DNA from: Bettongia penicillata ogilbyi
Taxonomy: Eukaryota > Chordata > Mammalia > Diprotodontia > Potoroidae
DNA: 64,000 nucleotides
Assembly: GCA_023548195.1 (NCBI GenBank)
Contig: JAJHZJ010000252.1
Coordinates: 4,104,841 to 4,168,840 of the forward strand
Direction: 5' to 3'
The first letter of the stretch is position 1, and every line of letters begins with the position of its first letter. The translations under genes were made by a program, and so were the position numbers. The notes below the pieces were generated by a model, which was not told the origin of the DNA, did not search any database, and was given only the letters and a program-made list of their open reading frames with translations. Shown here piece by piece: positions 43,900-54,612 of the stretch.

Positions 43900-44725
43900 A
43901 TGGAAGCTATTTGCAGAGAAATCTTTCATCTCTCCTGCTCCTTATCTCACATCCCCCAGATTCCTTCTGTCACTGTCTTCTCCTTCGCCCATTTCACACA
44001 AAAAGGTGAACCTTTTTGCCAAGGCAAACCCCTCTACACATCAGTGATCCCATCCTATCCTGTCTTCTCTAGAAGGATCCTGCTTCCTCTGTCATCCCTA
44101 CTCACAAACCTTCAACCTCTCCCTGTCTATTGGCTGCTTCTATAAACATACCAGTGTCCTCCTTGGCCTTAAAAATGACTCACTTAATTTTCCAGCTCCA
44201 CTAGCTGTTTCTCTACATCTCTCCTCAATATTGTGACCAAATTCCTTGAGAAGACCATTGAAGATAAGTGTTTCCACTTACTTTCTTTTCACTCTTTTCT
44301 TAACTCTTCATAGTCTGATATCTGATCTCATCATTCAACTGAAACGGTCCTCTCCACAGTTTACAAATTATATCAGTTGTCAAATCCAATAGTCTTTTTC
44401 CAACCATCCTCCTTTTTGACCTCTAAGAAGCCCTTGACACTTGATTACCAACTTCAACATGCTCTTTTCTCTAGGTTTCCATGATCCTGCTGTATCCTGG
44501 TTTCCTTCCTGCCTGTTTGACCTCTTCTCTGTTTCCTTTGTGGTAACTGTATCCATGTCATGGATATTAACTTTGGGTATCCTCCAAGACCCTGTTCCAG
44601 AACTTCTTCTCTTCTCCTGCTATACTATTTCACTTTTTGATTTCATCACTTCGCAAGGACTTATTTACTATTTCAGATCTACCTAACCTCTCTCTAGATC
44701 TCCAGTCTTACATTGCCCACTGACT
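43900..44725 (+). repeat. L2 LINE ORF2 reverse-transcriptase region
   Basis: Sense L2: GGCAAACCCCTCTACACATC, TTCAACCTCTCCCTGTCTAT, AAATTCCTTGAGAAGACC, CTCATCATTCAACTGAAACG, then the RT block with SLGFHDPAVSWFPS (44470-44512) and SFVVTVSMSWILTLGILQDP (44533-44593). Multiple stops. Continues after the insertion at 45877. Confidence 0.82.
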
Positions 44726-44902
44726 GGGGGCTATCTACAGTCTTCTGGATCTATATTGCCACTGGACCCAGATGGTTCTGGAGGAGAAAGTGAGACTAGT
44801 GAGCTTGTACAAGCCTCCCTCATTTAAATCTAATTCACTTGTAAATCATGACGTCACCTTCCCGATGTCACAGTCCTCTTTGAGAACAAAGGACAAACAA
44901 CA
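44726..44902 (+). repeat. RTE-tailed SINE, 5'-truncated
   Basis: GGATCTATATTGCCACTGGA, CCCAGATGGTTCTGGAGGAG, TTAAATCTAATTCACTTG, then CCCGATGTCACAGTCCTCTT and GAGAACAAAGGACAAACAAC. Inserted into the L2. Confidence 0.85.
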
Positions 44903-44967
44903 GTCTGTGAGTAGTCTGGGCTGCCCTACTGGGAATCCAACTGGCCAATCCCAATTGGGCAGCTCAT

Positions 44968-45352
44968 GTCTTTCCTTCCTTCCCTCCTTCCTTCCTTCCT
45001 TCCCTCTTTCCCTCCTTCCTTCTCCTCCTTCCTTCCTTCATTCCTTCCCTCCTTCCCTCTTTCCCTCCTTCCCTCCTTCCTTCCTTCCTTCCTTCCTTCC
45101 TTCCTTCCTTCTTTCTTTCCTTCCTTCTCCTTCCTTCCTTCCCTCCTTCCCTCCTTCATTCCTTCCCTCCTTCCCTCCTTCCTTCCTTCCCTCTTTCCCT
45201 CCTTCCCTCCTTCCTTCCTTCCTTCCTTTCTTCCTTCCTTCCTTTCTTCCTTCCTTCTTTCCTTCCTTCCTTCCTTCCTTCCTTCCTTCCTTCCTTCCTT
45301 CCTTCCTTCCTTCCTTCCTTCCTTCCTTCCTTCCTTCCTTCCTTCCTTCCTT
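44968..45352. repeat. (TTCC)n microsatellite, about 385 bp
   Basis: Pure pyrimidine on the plus strand: TTCC units with TCCC, TTTC and TTCA variants, most regular at the right end. It generates long artefact frames in several phases (Ser/Phe/Leu/Pro and Lys/Glu/Gly/Arg). Confidence 0.97.
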
Positions 45353-45489
45353 CTTCACCCTCACCTCTACCCAAGAAATGTAAATTTTGATGGCTGACAC
45401 CTAATCATATATCTTGTTTGCTGACTAGATTTCTTTCTTAAAGACTATGCCTTAAACCCAATAAACCTAATTCAGTCTGACTCTCATGG

Positions 45490-45864
45490 ACTGGCCAGCA
45501 ATAGGTCCCAACCCAAGCACCACTTAATGGTCATGTTTGGGTGCTAATGACTCAGAGTGAATGTAAATGGTAATTATTCTCTTTTGGCCAGAAACCCTAG
45601 GGGTCTTCCCTTTCCATAATGATTTTTTTAATTAGGTAAAAAAAGCCATTCTTTGGCTCATTTCTTAACTATCCTTAATCACTCCTGGGCTATCTCCACT
45701 CTTCCGATCTGTATCTTGCCTCTAGACCCAGATGGCTCAGGAGGAGAAAGTGAGGCTGGTGACTTTCCACAGCCCTCCCTCAGTAAAATCCAATTCACTT
45801 TCAAGTTATGGCATCACCTTCCTGATGTCATGGTCCTCTTCAAGAATAAAGGGCAAACAAAAAC
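45490..45864 (+). repeat. RTE-tailed SINE, longer 5' part
   Basis: The 5' part CCAACCCAAGCACCACTTAA, TTGGGTGCTAATGACTCAG and CCATTCTTTGGCTCATTTCT leads into the usual body (CAGATGGCTCAGGAGGAGAA) and tail (TTCCTGATGTCATGGTCCTC, AAGAATAAAGGGCAAAC). The head block also occurs at 48698-49018 (-). An internal deletion lies near 45688. Confidence 0.78.
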
Positions 45865-45876
45865 AGCCAACTGACT

Positions 45877-46110
45877 ATTAAACATCTTGAAATGGATGTC
45901 CCATAGATATCTTAAATGTCTAAAACTGGGCTCAATATCTTTTCCCCAAATCTTTTCATCTTCCAAACTTCCCCTATTACTGTCAAGAATTACACTGTAC
46001 TCCCAGTTACCCAGGCTCATAAAGTGCATGTCATCCTCAACTCCTCACTCCCTCACCCTCTCCCCCATATCCAATCGGATGCCAAATCCTGTTATCTTCC
46101 TTGGCATTTA
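45877..46110 (+). repeat. L2 LINE, continuation
   Basis: CATCTTGAAATGGATGTCCC, ATAGATATCTTAAATGTCTA, TTCCCCTATTACTGTCAAG, CCCAGTTACCCAGGCTCAT and CATCCTCAACTCCTCACTCC continue the sense L2 ORF2 after the block at 44726-45865. Confidence 0.82.
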
Positions 46111-46224
46111 TGCATACAATTCAAGAGTAGCAAAGTTTTTACTCTACATTTCCTTGGAAACCAAGAATATATTATCCCTAAGATGAGAAATGATCTCCTC
46201 CTCCTCTCTTAGGCACTTAAACTT

Positions 46225-46375
46225 TTATTGTGCTATAGTTACTTGCATACTTGTCTTATCTTCCTTGCTACATTACAAGGTCTTAAATGCCACATGCCAT
46301 GTTTTATTAATTTTTATATCTCCTTTAACATGCAACACAGAGTGTCTTACATAAAGTCCTAATGGATGTTGGAAT
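46225..46375 (+). repeat. L2 LINE 3' end
   Basis: CTTGCATACTTGTCTTATCT, ACAAGGTCTTAAATGCC, CATGTTTTATTAATTTTTAT, GCAACACAGAGTGTCTTACA and TCCTAATGGATG resemble a diverged L2 3' end. Confidence 0.55.
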
Positions 46376-46424
46376 TTAGTTGCACACAGGTATCAATATA
46401 CAACTAAACAAATAGAAGATAAGC

Positions 46425-46480
46425 TTTTTCAGTCTCAGTTTCCTTATCTGTTAATTAGGGATAAAAATATTTGTCCCAGT
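46425..46480 (+). repeat. MIR fragment
   Basis: CAGTCTCAGTTTCCTTATCT and GTTAATTAGGGATAAAAATA match the sense end of the MIR CORE. Confidence 0.55.
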
Positions 46481-46533
46481 CTGTTCCAAGAGTTTGTTTT
46501 GTTTTTTAACTCAGCAGAAGTTTTTCACAAAGG

Positions 46534-46635
46534 AAGGAGGAGGAGGAGAAGAAAAGAAGAAAGAAGAAGGAGAAGGAAGAGAAGGAGGAGGAGGAAGAAG
46601 AAGAGGAGGAGGAAGAGGAGAAGAAGAAGAAATAG
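46534..46635. repeat. (GGA/GAA)n purine tract
   Basis: About 100 bp of GGA, GAA and AGA triplets, pure purine on the plus strand. Confidence 0.95.
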
Positions 46636-47654
46636 CAGCACCCCTTAACTTCTGCTCCAGGGGACAGGTTGAGTCCTTGAAGGGCAGCCGCTGCTACTCT
46701 CAAGGTTCTAAAGAGAACTCTCAGAGACCGCTTGTCCTGTAGGTCCTGAGAGCTAGATGCAGTATACCCCATTGACAGTCATCCACTAGTTTCAATTAGT
46801 TTTTTACCAAAAGGTAAACAGATAACATGATAAAGATAGTTCATACAAAACTTTCTCCTAAAAATTTGGTTTATTCTTCCACACAAATACAAATAGTACC
46901 CTTGGGAGGAGAAAGCTTAAACTTAATAGTTCAAGTAGTGAGGTACATGTAATGAAGGGAGGTAGAGTGGGGCTCACTAAGCTTTAGGTGTGATGGTGTT
47001 AAGGCCATAACAGGAAGAAAAATAGGGATCAGTGACTGTTTTTAACTCATCAAAGTTTTGCCAAGAATGCTGCCTCCTTTGGCCCCATTTTTTATCATAC
47101 CCACAAGGGGTAGAGGGACTTGGGGATTAGGGTCTTACTCACTGATGGATAATTACAGACTCCCAAATTCAATCCTTAGCCCCAGAAGGAGACTGGTGAA
47201 AAGGAGAAGCAAGATGACATCACAAGCTGGGAAAAGCACAAGAGGAGGTGAGTATGACACCGACCAAAGATAAGCCCTGAGGACCTGGAAAGGACTGGGT
47301 CAGAACGAAACAGAGCCAAGGCAGGGAGGAGAAGGTGCCCAGATTGGAAATGGTGGAAGTGGGATTGATTTTGAGTCATGACTGAGTGCCAGCAAGAAGA
47401 GGGGAGTCAGGGATCTGCAGCCTCCATGCGAACATTTGCCTGGGTTCAGGGTACACTTGGATGTTTTATCTTCTCTATTTCCCAGAGAAAAGCCACTCTT
47501 CCCAGGTTGGTAATCCAAGGCACTAACAATCCCATCAACATTTTAGATAAAGCTGCTTATCTCTTTTCAAACTACCAATGATAATACCAACTTGTTTATC
47601 CCTTTACCAGTTACTTTAAATCCAGTACCCTTATTTTTTTTTTAATTTTCCTAT
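46636..47654. other. Unassigned non-coding stretch
   Basis: About 1 kb, moderately GC-rich near 47090-47430; overlapping short frames on both strands, no recognised domain or repeat. Confidence 0.3.
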
Positions 47655-47721
47655 CCTAAAATACACTTTCCCTCCCTATCTCAGCTACAACTTCCCTGAC
47701 TTCCTTCAAGTTCCAGATAAA

Positions 47722-48425
47722 ATCTGAAGAAAAGTTTGGGAGAGTAGAGGTATTAGACTGACTATCAAACTGAAGGTCTATAGAGTCATTGTGCTACCTC
47801 ATTGTTGTATGCTTGTGAAACATACCAGCGCCATGCCAGGAAATTGAATCGCTTCCATTTGAGCTGTCTTAGGAAGATTCTGAGGATCACCTGGCAGGAT
47901 AAGCTTCCAGACACTGAAGTCCTTGCTTGAATTGAACTTCCAAGCATTCAAACCATGCTTCAGAGAGCGCCACTCCTATGGGCTGGTCATGTTTTTCAAA
48001 TGCAAAATGTACACTTGCCAAAAAGACTATTTTATGGAGAACTCACATCGGGCAGGCAATCACATAGTGGTCACAAGAAGCGATACATGGACCCTCTCAA
48101 GGTCTCTCTCAAGAACTTTGGATTTGACTGTGCAACATGACAGATACTAGCACAGGACTGCTCAGCCCGGCATGCCCACATCAGAAAGGGTGCTGTGCTC
48201 TATGAGCAAAGCAGAATTGAGACAGCACAAAGTAAACATAGGATGCTCAGATTTGGAATATCCACGCCAAATATTCACACAGACAATCTGTGCCCAACCT
48301 GTGGTAGAACATTTTGAGCTCATATTGGTGTGATCAGCCACAGTTGGACACACTGAAATTTCACTTTATCATGGTGATGTCATTTTGGTCCTCTGCAAAG
48401 ACCAAGGATGACAACCAACCAACCA
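47722..48425 (+). repeat. RTE-like LINE, second copy, 5'-truncated
   Basis: Same type as 37238-37975: [21 protein letters not shown] start, then MLQRAPLLWAGHVFQMQNVH, LFYGELTSG, KVSLKNFGFDCAT, YEQSRIETAQSK and a degenerate terminal zinc finger (CPTC...H). 3' end TGATGTCATTTTGGTCCTCT. Frameshifts and stops are present. Probable duplication AAAATC at the L2 junctions. Confidence 0.82.
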
Positions 48426-48540
48426 AAATCCCACCTTCTAGAAGAACCCTCCTTCATCTTCCTTAACACTTGTGTCTTCCTTCTGTTGATTATTTCCATT
48501 TAATCCTATATAGCTATATATCTATACATATTTATCTGTC

Positions 48541-48597
48541 TGTTTGTCTGTCCATCCATCCATCCATCCATCCATCCATCTATCTATCTATCTATAG
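48541..48597. repeat. (CATC)n/(TATC)n microsatellite
   Basis: About seven CATC units followed by four TATC units within the L2 3' part. Confidence 0.92.
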
Positions 48598-48697
48598 CAT
48601 TTTGTTTGTATAGAGTTGTTTTCTATGTTGTCTCCCTTACTGGACTGTGAGGTCTTTGAGAGCTAGGAGTGTCTTTTCCTTCTCTGTCTTCCCTTGC

Positions 48698-49018
48698 TGA
48701 TGTCTTTGTTGTTTGTCCTTCATTTTCAAAATGGACCATAGTATCAGGAAGGTGATGCCATGACTTGCAAGTGGATTGGATTCAAGTAGGCAGGGCTGTG
48801 CAAAGTCACCAGCCTCACTCTCTCGTCCAGGGCAATCTGGGTCCATTGGCAAGATATAGATCAGGATGACTAGAGTGGCCCCTGAATACAGTGGAAGACC
48901 TTGGCCTTTTCCAGCTAAGGTCTTTAATAGGTCTCAGTTGGACTGAAGCAACACCCATTCAGTGATTAAAGCTAGGTAAGAAATGAGGCAAAGAATGGTC
49001 TCTTTACTTAAAAAAAAG
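48698..49018 (-). repeat. RTE-tailed SINE nested in L2
   Basis: Antisense, ~320 bp: tail TTGTTTGTCCTTCATTTTCA at left, body (CACCAGCCTCACTCTCTCGT, GGTCCATTGGCAAGATATAG), and a non-tRNA head (TAATAGGTCTCAGTTGGACT, AGAAATGAGGCAAAGAATGG) at right. A partial duplication GATGTCTTTG / ATGTCTAAAG may flank it. Confidence 0.82.
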
Positions 49019-49066
49019 TACTATGTCTAAAGCACAGTAGGCACTTAATAAATGCTTATTGACTCA

Positions 49067-49837
49067 CAGTCCAGTGATTCTGACCTTGTCTGGTTATTAT
49101 GCACAATATAGAAAGGATGGAAATCTAAATTATTGCAGTTTTATCATCTCAATTTCAAGTTTGCCCAGTGCAAATTGGCAGGGATTCCAAATTACACATT
49201 TAGCAAAAAGAGGAGAATCATTAGAGTATTTTAATGAATGTCCTAAAAGGAAAAGAAGGAGCCATCATCTGGAAAATAATCCTGGCAGACAAGAGCTGAT
49301 ACAGTTTCAGAAGTCATCCAGCAAGGTGGCAGCCCCTAAGAGGTGTGCTCAGTTTGAAAGGAAAACCTTGCTCTAGAGGGTGGGGAAGGGAGTGGAGTGA
49401 CAGGGCCCACCTCCACACAAAGGACTAGGAGGAGTTTCCCTGTCATACACAGAAAGTTCCTCTACCCCAAGGTTGATTGACAGCCCCTCCACCTTGGTCA
49501 CCAGTGCCACCTGGTGGATATGCAAATCTTTATGTGGGCTACCTGGGTGCTTCATCTCCTCCACACCAGGGCAGTTCATTGGAACAGATGATGACCATGC
49601 TTTTTATAGGATCATGTTCTTGTTCAGGTGTGTTTGGTTGGTTTTCCAGTTCTAGTTACCTCAAGCAAAGACATACCTGGGATTGGTCAGTGATTCAAAT
49701 TGAAAACGCAAGCATGGTATGTGGAACTTTCCAGAAGAGACAGGAAACAGAGGTCGTGCAAATAATCCCTCTTGGTCTCTGAGAGAACTGACCAAAAGAG
49801 AAAAAAGCCAAGTTTTGGGGGTTTTTTTACTATCATA
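49067..49837. other. Unassigned non-coding stretch
   Basis: About 770 bp with overlapping short frames (49059-49782) lacking domains; nothing recognised. Confidence 0.3.
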
Positions 49838-49911
49838 CTACTTCACAAAGTTATTGAAACAAAAGCGCTTTGTAAGCTTGAAAATGCTATAGAAATATGA
49901 ATTATTGTTAT
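49838..49911 (+). repeat. MIR 3' fragment
   Basis: ACAAAGTTATTGAAACAAAA, GCGCTTTGTAAGCTTGAAAA and TATGAATTATTG match the sense MIR 3' half. Confidence 0.6.
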
Positions 49912-50132
49912 GCCTTTTAAAGACTTTTTTCATTCAGTTTCCCAAACAATTCTTCCAGAGTGGCAATACTGTATGACTACTTTTCCATTCTGAAAATCTA
50001 GTCACCCTATACTTCCGAATCATGAGAGAGGGCAGTGTCACCAGAAAAGAGTACTTGTATACGACAGAAGAAAGGGAAAAGATAGAATGAATAAAGGATG
50101 GAGCGTGTAGGAAATCCAACCTTAACTGGTAT

Positions 50133-50761
50133 TGTTGAGTCTGGGAAACCATATGAGGTCTGAGGTTCTCGGGACCCCAAAATACCAACACTCCGGGTCC
50201 TGCCGAATGAATTCAACTCAAGATTCTTCCGGCCAAAGTAAAACAAAGTTTATTAAAGTTTCGCCGTATTGAGTTGACTCTTAAGGAATCTAACCATTTG
50301 TAATGTTTGTATTGACAAAGAGGCCAGATAGAAGCTCAGCTAGACAGAGTCTGTGCTGTATTAAATCTAAGCACCTTCATAGAGGCGTGATGAAATTTAT
50401 ATACAGAAAGTCCTTGGGAAAGATCAAGAGGTGGTCTAGCACTTGGGGAGGAGGGTCTAAGGAGGACCCTGATGAGACTGGGATAACTAGTGATGTAATC
50501 ACGGGTGGGAAACAGCTGGAGGCAATTGGGAGGTATCAGACAATGGAGGACCAGGTTAGGTTAAGGGTAACAGATTTGAGTATGAAAGGCCAGATTAAGT
50601 GGGAAGATTCAGGGAAAGTTCAAGGAGGTTCCAGAGTCTGAACCCCATGGGTATGAGTAGAGGAAAGAAAACAGGGAAAAGAGGAAATTAGAGACCGTGT
50701 GTTTGGACCAGGCACAAAGAGTAGTATATGAGGACAAAATAGTGACCAAGTGACAGGAACA
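50133..50761 (-). mobile_element. Solo LTR, family shared with 60811
   Basis: Left end TGTTGAGTCTGGGAAACC is the antisense ...CA terminus. An antisense polyadenylation signal sits in AAGTTTATTAAAGTTTCGCC. Blocks GAGTTGACTCTTAAGGAATC, TTGTATTGACAAAGAGGCCA and CTCAGCTAGACAGAGTCTG recur at 60811-61484. The right limit is approximate, and no clean duplication was found. No viral genes adjoin. Confidence 0.7.
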
Positions 50762-50854
50762 TTATTGCAAATATTATTCATTTATTTGTAATTATTTCTA
50801 AGCTTTGCCCACTGTGGAAATGTTAGGTTCATTAAAAATAACCATAAATCATTT

Positions 50855-50985
50855 TTAGATGATGCTTTAAGTTTTGCAAAGCACTTCCCTCTAGGCTAAT
50901 GGCAATTTATCTCTGACTTTATAGATAAGGAAATGAGTGCTGTGTCTGAGGATCTCCTGATTCCATACCCTCTTATTTAAAAAAC
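50855..50985 (-). repeat. MIR SINE fragment
   Basis: GATGCTTTAAGTTTTGCAAA, GCACTTCCCTCT, TTTATAGATAAGGAAATGAG and CTCCTGATTCCATACCCTCT are decayed antisense MIR. Confidence 0.55.
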
Positions 50986-51647
50986 AAGTATGTGTGATAA
51001 TTTGTATTTCTTTTGCAGAAAATGAAAATAATTAAAAAACTGTTTTAGGGAAAACAAAAACTGTCTTCAATTTCAAAAGTTCAGCTAATAGAAATTCAAA
51101 GAAGTCTGAAACATCAAATTTTGATTTTCCAAAACTTCATTACCTCTAAAAAAGATCTTTTAAAAAACGTTTTATCCAATGTCTTTCAGCTTTCTTCCCC
51201 ACCCCCTGCATTCACCCACCCTGCTCCCCATACATAACCAGATATTAGGTGAAAGCGAACTGGGTTCCAGCCATCCTATTTTCTCTTCTGAGATTTTGAT
51301 TTTTTTTCAGAGTTGGAAACCCTAGAAAAATACATTTCATAATAAGTATCTTAATGTGATTTTAAGTAGACTGGCTTTACCATTGCGCTACCTCATATGA
51401 TGATCAATTTCACAGAGAGATGGAGGATAATTGATCTCTGAGTAGAAACAGTCACTGATAATCATAGCCAGAGTCTGTCATATAATTACATTATCAGGAC
51501 ATGTACTTTAGCCATGATGAGATACAGAGAGGGGGAGAAAAGGAGAGAGAAAGAAACAGATTGACAGAGACAAAAAAAAAATAAGACAAAGTCTGGGGGA
51601 TAGAGACAGACATGGTCTCTGACTGTGAGACTGTGCAAAAGTATCTG
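50986..51647. other. Unassigned non-coding stretch
   Basis: AT-rich, then purine-rich near 51525-51620. Nothing else recognised. Confidence 0.3.
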
Positions 51648-51652
51648 CAAAG

Positions 51653-52080
51653 TGTCCAACCACATTTTGTACTAGGTACAAGGTTTCTAAGTGTTGAAAA
51701 GTCAGATAAGGGAGAGAGAGTTCAAAATGTGAATAAATTGACTTAGACTTTCTCTGTAGCCATTGGGAGCTTTATTGACACAAAAGCAGCAGGCCTGAGA
51801 TGTAGCAAGGAGTTAAACAAAGGCAGTGACACAGGAAAAGGACCAGGCTTATACAAGATGATTTTATGGTTTCCTTATGGGGGGGTTGGAGATCTAGGGT
51901 AAATCTTGCAAGATAAAGACACAGGGTGAGAACTAGGAAAGATACAAGATAAGAAAATCCCATTTCCCTGGATGAGGGTGGGGACAAGGAATTTTATGTT
52001 CCCCCCTAGATAAGGGGAAGATTTGTGTTAAGGGGAGATTTTAGGGCACCTTCAGGTTAGAAAATAAACCAAGGGCTTCA
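51653..52080 (-). mobile_element. Solo LTR with 5-bp duplication
   Basis: A 428-bp unit, TGTCCAACC...GGGCTTCA on the plus strand (so TG...CA on both strands), flanked by perfect CAAAG at 51648-51652 and 52081-52085. The antisense strand carries AATAAA within TGTCAATAAAGCTC near 51770, leaving a U5 of about 115 bp. A 5-bp duplication is typical of ERVL-type elements. No internal viral sequence. Confidence 0.78.
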
Positions 52081-52203
52081 CAAAGTCAGTCCTTAATATT
52101 ATTTTTAACTTTTAGGGCACTGGTTTCTATCCATATCATAAGGATTGGTGATTGATGAACTACTGGGATGAAAAAAGGTAGGAGTCTGCTGGGAAAGTAG
52201 GGA

Positions 52204-52215
52204 TGTGTGCATGTG

Positions 52216-52246
<31 letters not shown>

Positions 52247-52262
52247 TGTGTGGGGGGGGGGG
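52204..52262. repeat. (TG)n with a G-run
   Basis: About 45 bp of TG repeat ending in a run of about 11 G. Confidence 0.93.
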
Positions 52263-54367
52263 GTATTGCATGGTATAGTAGGAGTTCTTTCTTTATGGTA
52301 CCTGTGTTCATCCAGCCTTCTGTAAGAGGTGCTATGGCCATGGAAACCATTTTTCCCACAGACTCAAAACTTCAGGCCTTGGCTTGACTGTGGCTCTTAC
52401 AATTCCCACTGACATTTTAGCCATGTGTAGGTGAGTCCTGGTCAGATTCCAGCATGATTAATTATAATCTGTCAATTTAAGTTCCAAGGGTTGCAGCTGA
52501 ACATGGTACCAATCATTCCACTTAGGACCCTGTGTCTCTACTGCGTGGTGCTGAAATCCATGCTGTTATGCTCCCCAAAAGAAGCCACACTTGGGCTGTG
52601 ACTCAGACGATTCCCTGGGTCGGAAGTAATAAACAGGCTGATTTTAGAGCATCTGGGGATTGTTACTGATGGAAGGTGGCAGGAGAATATAACTACCACA
52701 GTCACTTTTTCCTGAGTACTTTATGGACAGAAATATCTGGAATACTTTATGCACAATTATCATTTCCAATTGAGTTATCCAAAGGAGAAAGCACTCAGTT
52801 TCTTGACTTTGGTAGTGAAATTTTCAGATTGAGTTGGGGTTGGGCGGGTGCTAGATCTGGGGCTCCCAGATTTTGAGAAGGCCTTCAGGTTTTGCTTATT
52901 TATTTGATTGATTTGGAAAAGGGAAATGAATATAATACATACTTCTGATTGTTTAAATCTTTAAACTGTATTTTTAAAATATGTATGTATGTGTATATAC
53001 GTATATAAAATATGCATGTATATAAAATTCAATTTAAGATGACAGAAATAAAAAGTTGGTTGTGGCTGCTTTTTTTCCTTTTTCAAGGGGCAGAGGTTTA
53101 GGGATGTAGGAGGTGAGATGAGATGTGTTCTGAGCTCCTGACTGCCTCCCTTTTCCATTGAACGCCCTCAAATGAGAGCTGTGCTGCCTTTCTAAATCCA
53201 TACTCTTGTTTGTCAAATCCTTTCCTTGGGCAATTATCTCACACTGGGAAAAAAAAAAGTGATAATATAAGGTATTCACTGCCAGTTTTGCCTACAGAGG
53301 TGTGAGCTACAATAAGATCGCTGTGTTTCGATTACAGATTGAGAAAAACAAAACCCAGTGATTGGGATATATAAGTGAGAGGTCACTCTCATTATTCTAA
53401 TAGGGAGTTTTTACGCCCATAGAAATATATTATTTCAACAAGTTAATTCCTTTAAGCAGGGAGCCAGGAGTGTGGCAGACTTGATTATCTTTCTTGGGTT
53501 TCATTGGGCTTTCCCAAACTCTGCATTTTGAATAGTTTGGGGTTTTTTTTTGCAGCATACCACACGCAATTAGAAATAGCCCCACAAGGCAGAAGCGCAG
53601 GCTGCATTCTGAGATTCCTACTGCTGCTGAAATAAAAACAGCCTTTGAGAATATTTGCCTGCCAAAATAATTTTAGCATTTCACTGTCACACAGTAGGAA
53701 GCCCAAAGAGAGAGAATCCATTCAGAACAGAGGATGAGACCTCACGAGTTTTTCTCGTGCACAAGAAAATTAATTAATTTTCTTCCCAATCCCCCATTTT
53801 AAAAAGGTTATAAGCACATAGTTCAAGATGTCACAGTTTTATAAAAAAGAAGTCTCTCTGGTAATTGAGTTCTTTTAAGACAAGGCTGTAATTAGATTGT
53901 CCATGGTGATGATGAATGTGGTAAAAGACACATTCTGATTTCAATGAAAAGGAGTTATCACACAAACTGGGGGGCAAAGGTCTGCCCGGGGCATCTGTAC
54001 TTGGACGATCACCTCAAAGACTGTGTTCTTTGACATTCTTCCCCATGAAGTCTTAAAGGAGGAAAACTTTGCTTACTAACTACAGGAAGGGAAGAGAGAG
54101 AATGATAGAAGAAAGAGAAAAATTGAAAGGAACCATCTTACAATAGATGGCAGTCCAGGGCTGCTGTGTAATCAGAGATGGACAACAGTGCCAACTAGGC
54201 ACACATCTCCTTCTGTTTTTTACCTACAGATTCTTTGACCTGCACTAAGTTATGGAAACCACTGACCAGTGCCTGCAATTTGCTTTCTATGAGTTTTTAA
54301 GCTTTTCATGTTATGCTTAGAATAACTTTTTTAAATAATTGAAAGAAAAGCTAAATTTCATTTTTGT
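52263..54367. other. Unique stretch with palindromes; candidate conserved non-coding DNA
   Basis: About 2.1 kb almost free of recognised repeats. From 53280 to 53960 it is AT-rich and motif-dense. A hairpin CACGAG (53743-53748), TTTTT loop, CTCGTG (53754-53759) is followed by a perfect 22-bp palindrome centred on TTAATTAA (53763-53784). Reported as possible regulatory DNA only. Confidence 0.35.
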
Positions 54368-54612
54368 TGTAGCTCAGTTATTTCAGTCATGTCTGGCTCT
54401 TTGTGACCCCATTTGGGGTTTTCTTGACAAAGGTAATGGAATGGTTTGCGACTTCCTTCTCCAGTTCATTTTACAGATGGGGAACTGAGGAAAATGGGGG
54501 TAAGTGACTTGCCTAGGGTAACACAGCTAGTAAGTAACTGAGGCTGCATTTGAACTCAGGTCTTCCTGACTCTGGAGCCAGCACTTCATCCAATGCACCA
54601 CCCAGCTGCACT
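54368..54612 (-). repeat. MAR1 CORE-SINE, full length
   Basis: Antisense: BovB-like tail (TCAGTCATGTCTGGCTCTTT, GACCCCATTTGGGGTTTTCT), CORE (AAGTGACTTGCCTAGGGTAA), head (CACCACCCAGCTGC). Confidence 0.9.

Larger units (their letters stand above)
47655..49066 (+). repeat. L2 LINE 3' part, split twice
   Basis: Three sense L2 blocks in order: CTTCCTTCAAGTTCCAGATA (47701), then AAAATCCCACCTTCTAGAAG and TCCTTCTGTTGATTATTTCC (48426-48500) plus GGACTGTGAGGTCTTTGAGA (48642), then GCACAGTAGGCACTTAATAA (49032). They are interrupted by a LINE (47722-48425) and a SINE (48698-49018). Confidence 0.82.

Noticed and set aside
44772..45383. A 203-codon open frame and several overlapping Ser/Phe/Leu/Pro- or Lys/Glu/Gly-rich frames
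   Set aside because: They consist of a SINE body followed by the (TTCC)n array; the composition is explained by the repeat in every phase.
48541..48597. CRISPR-like direct repeats
   Set aside because: Contiguous tetranucleotide units without spacers; an ordinary microsatellite in a vertebrate genome.
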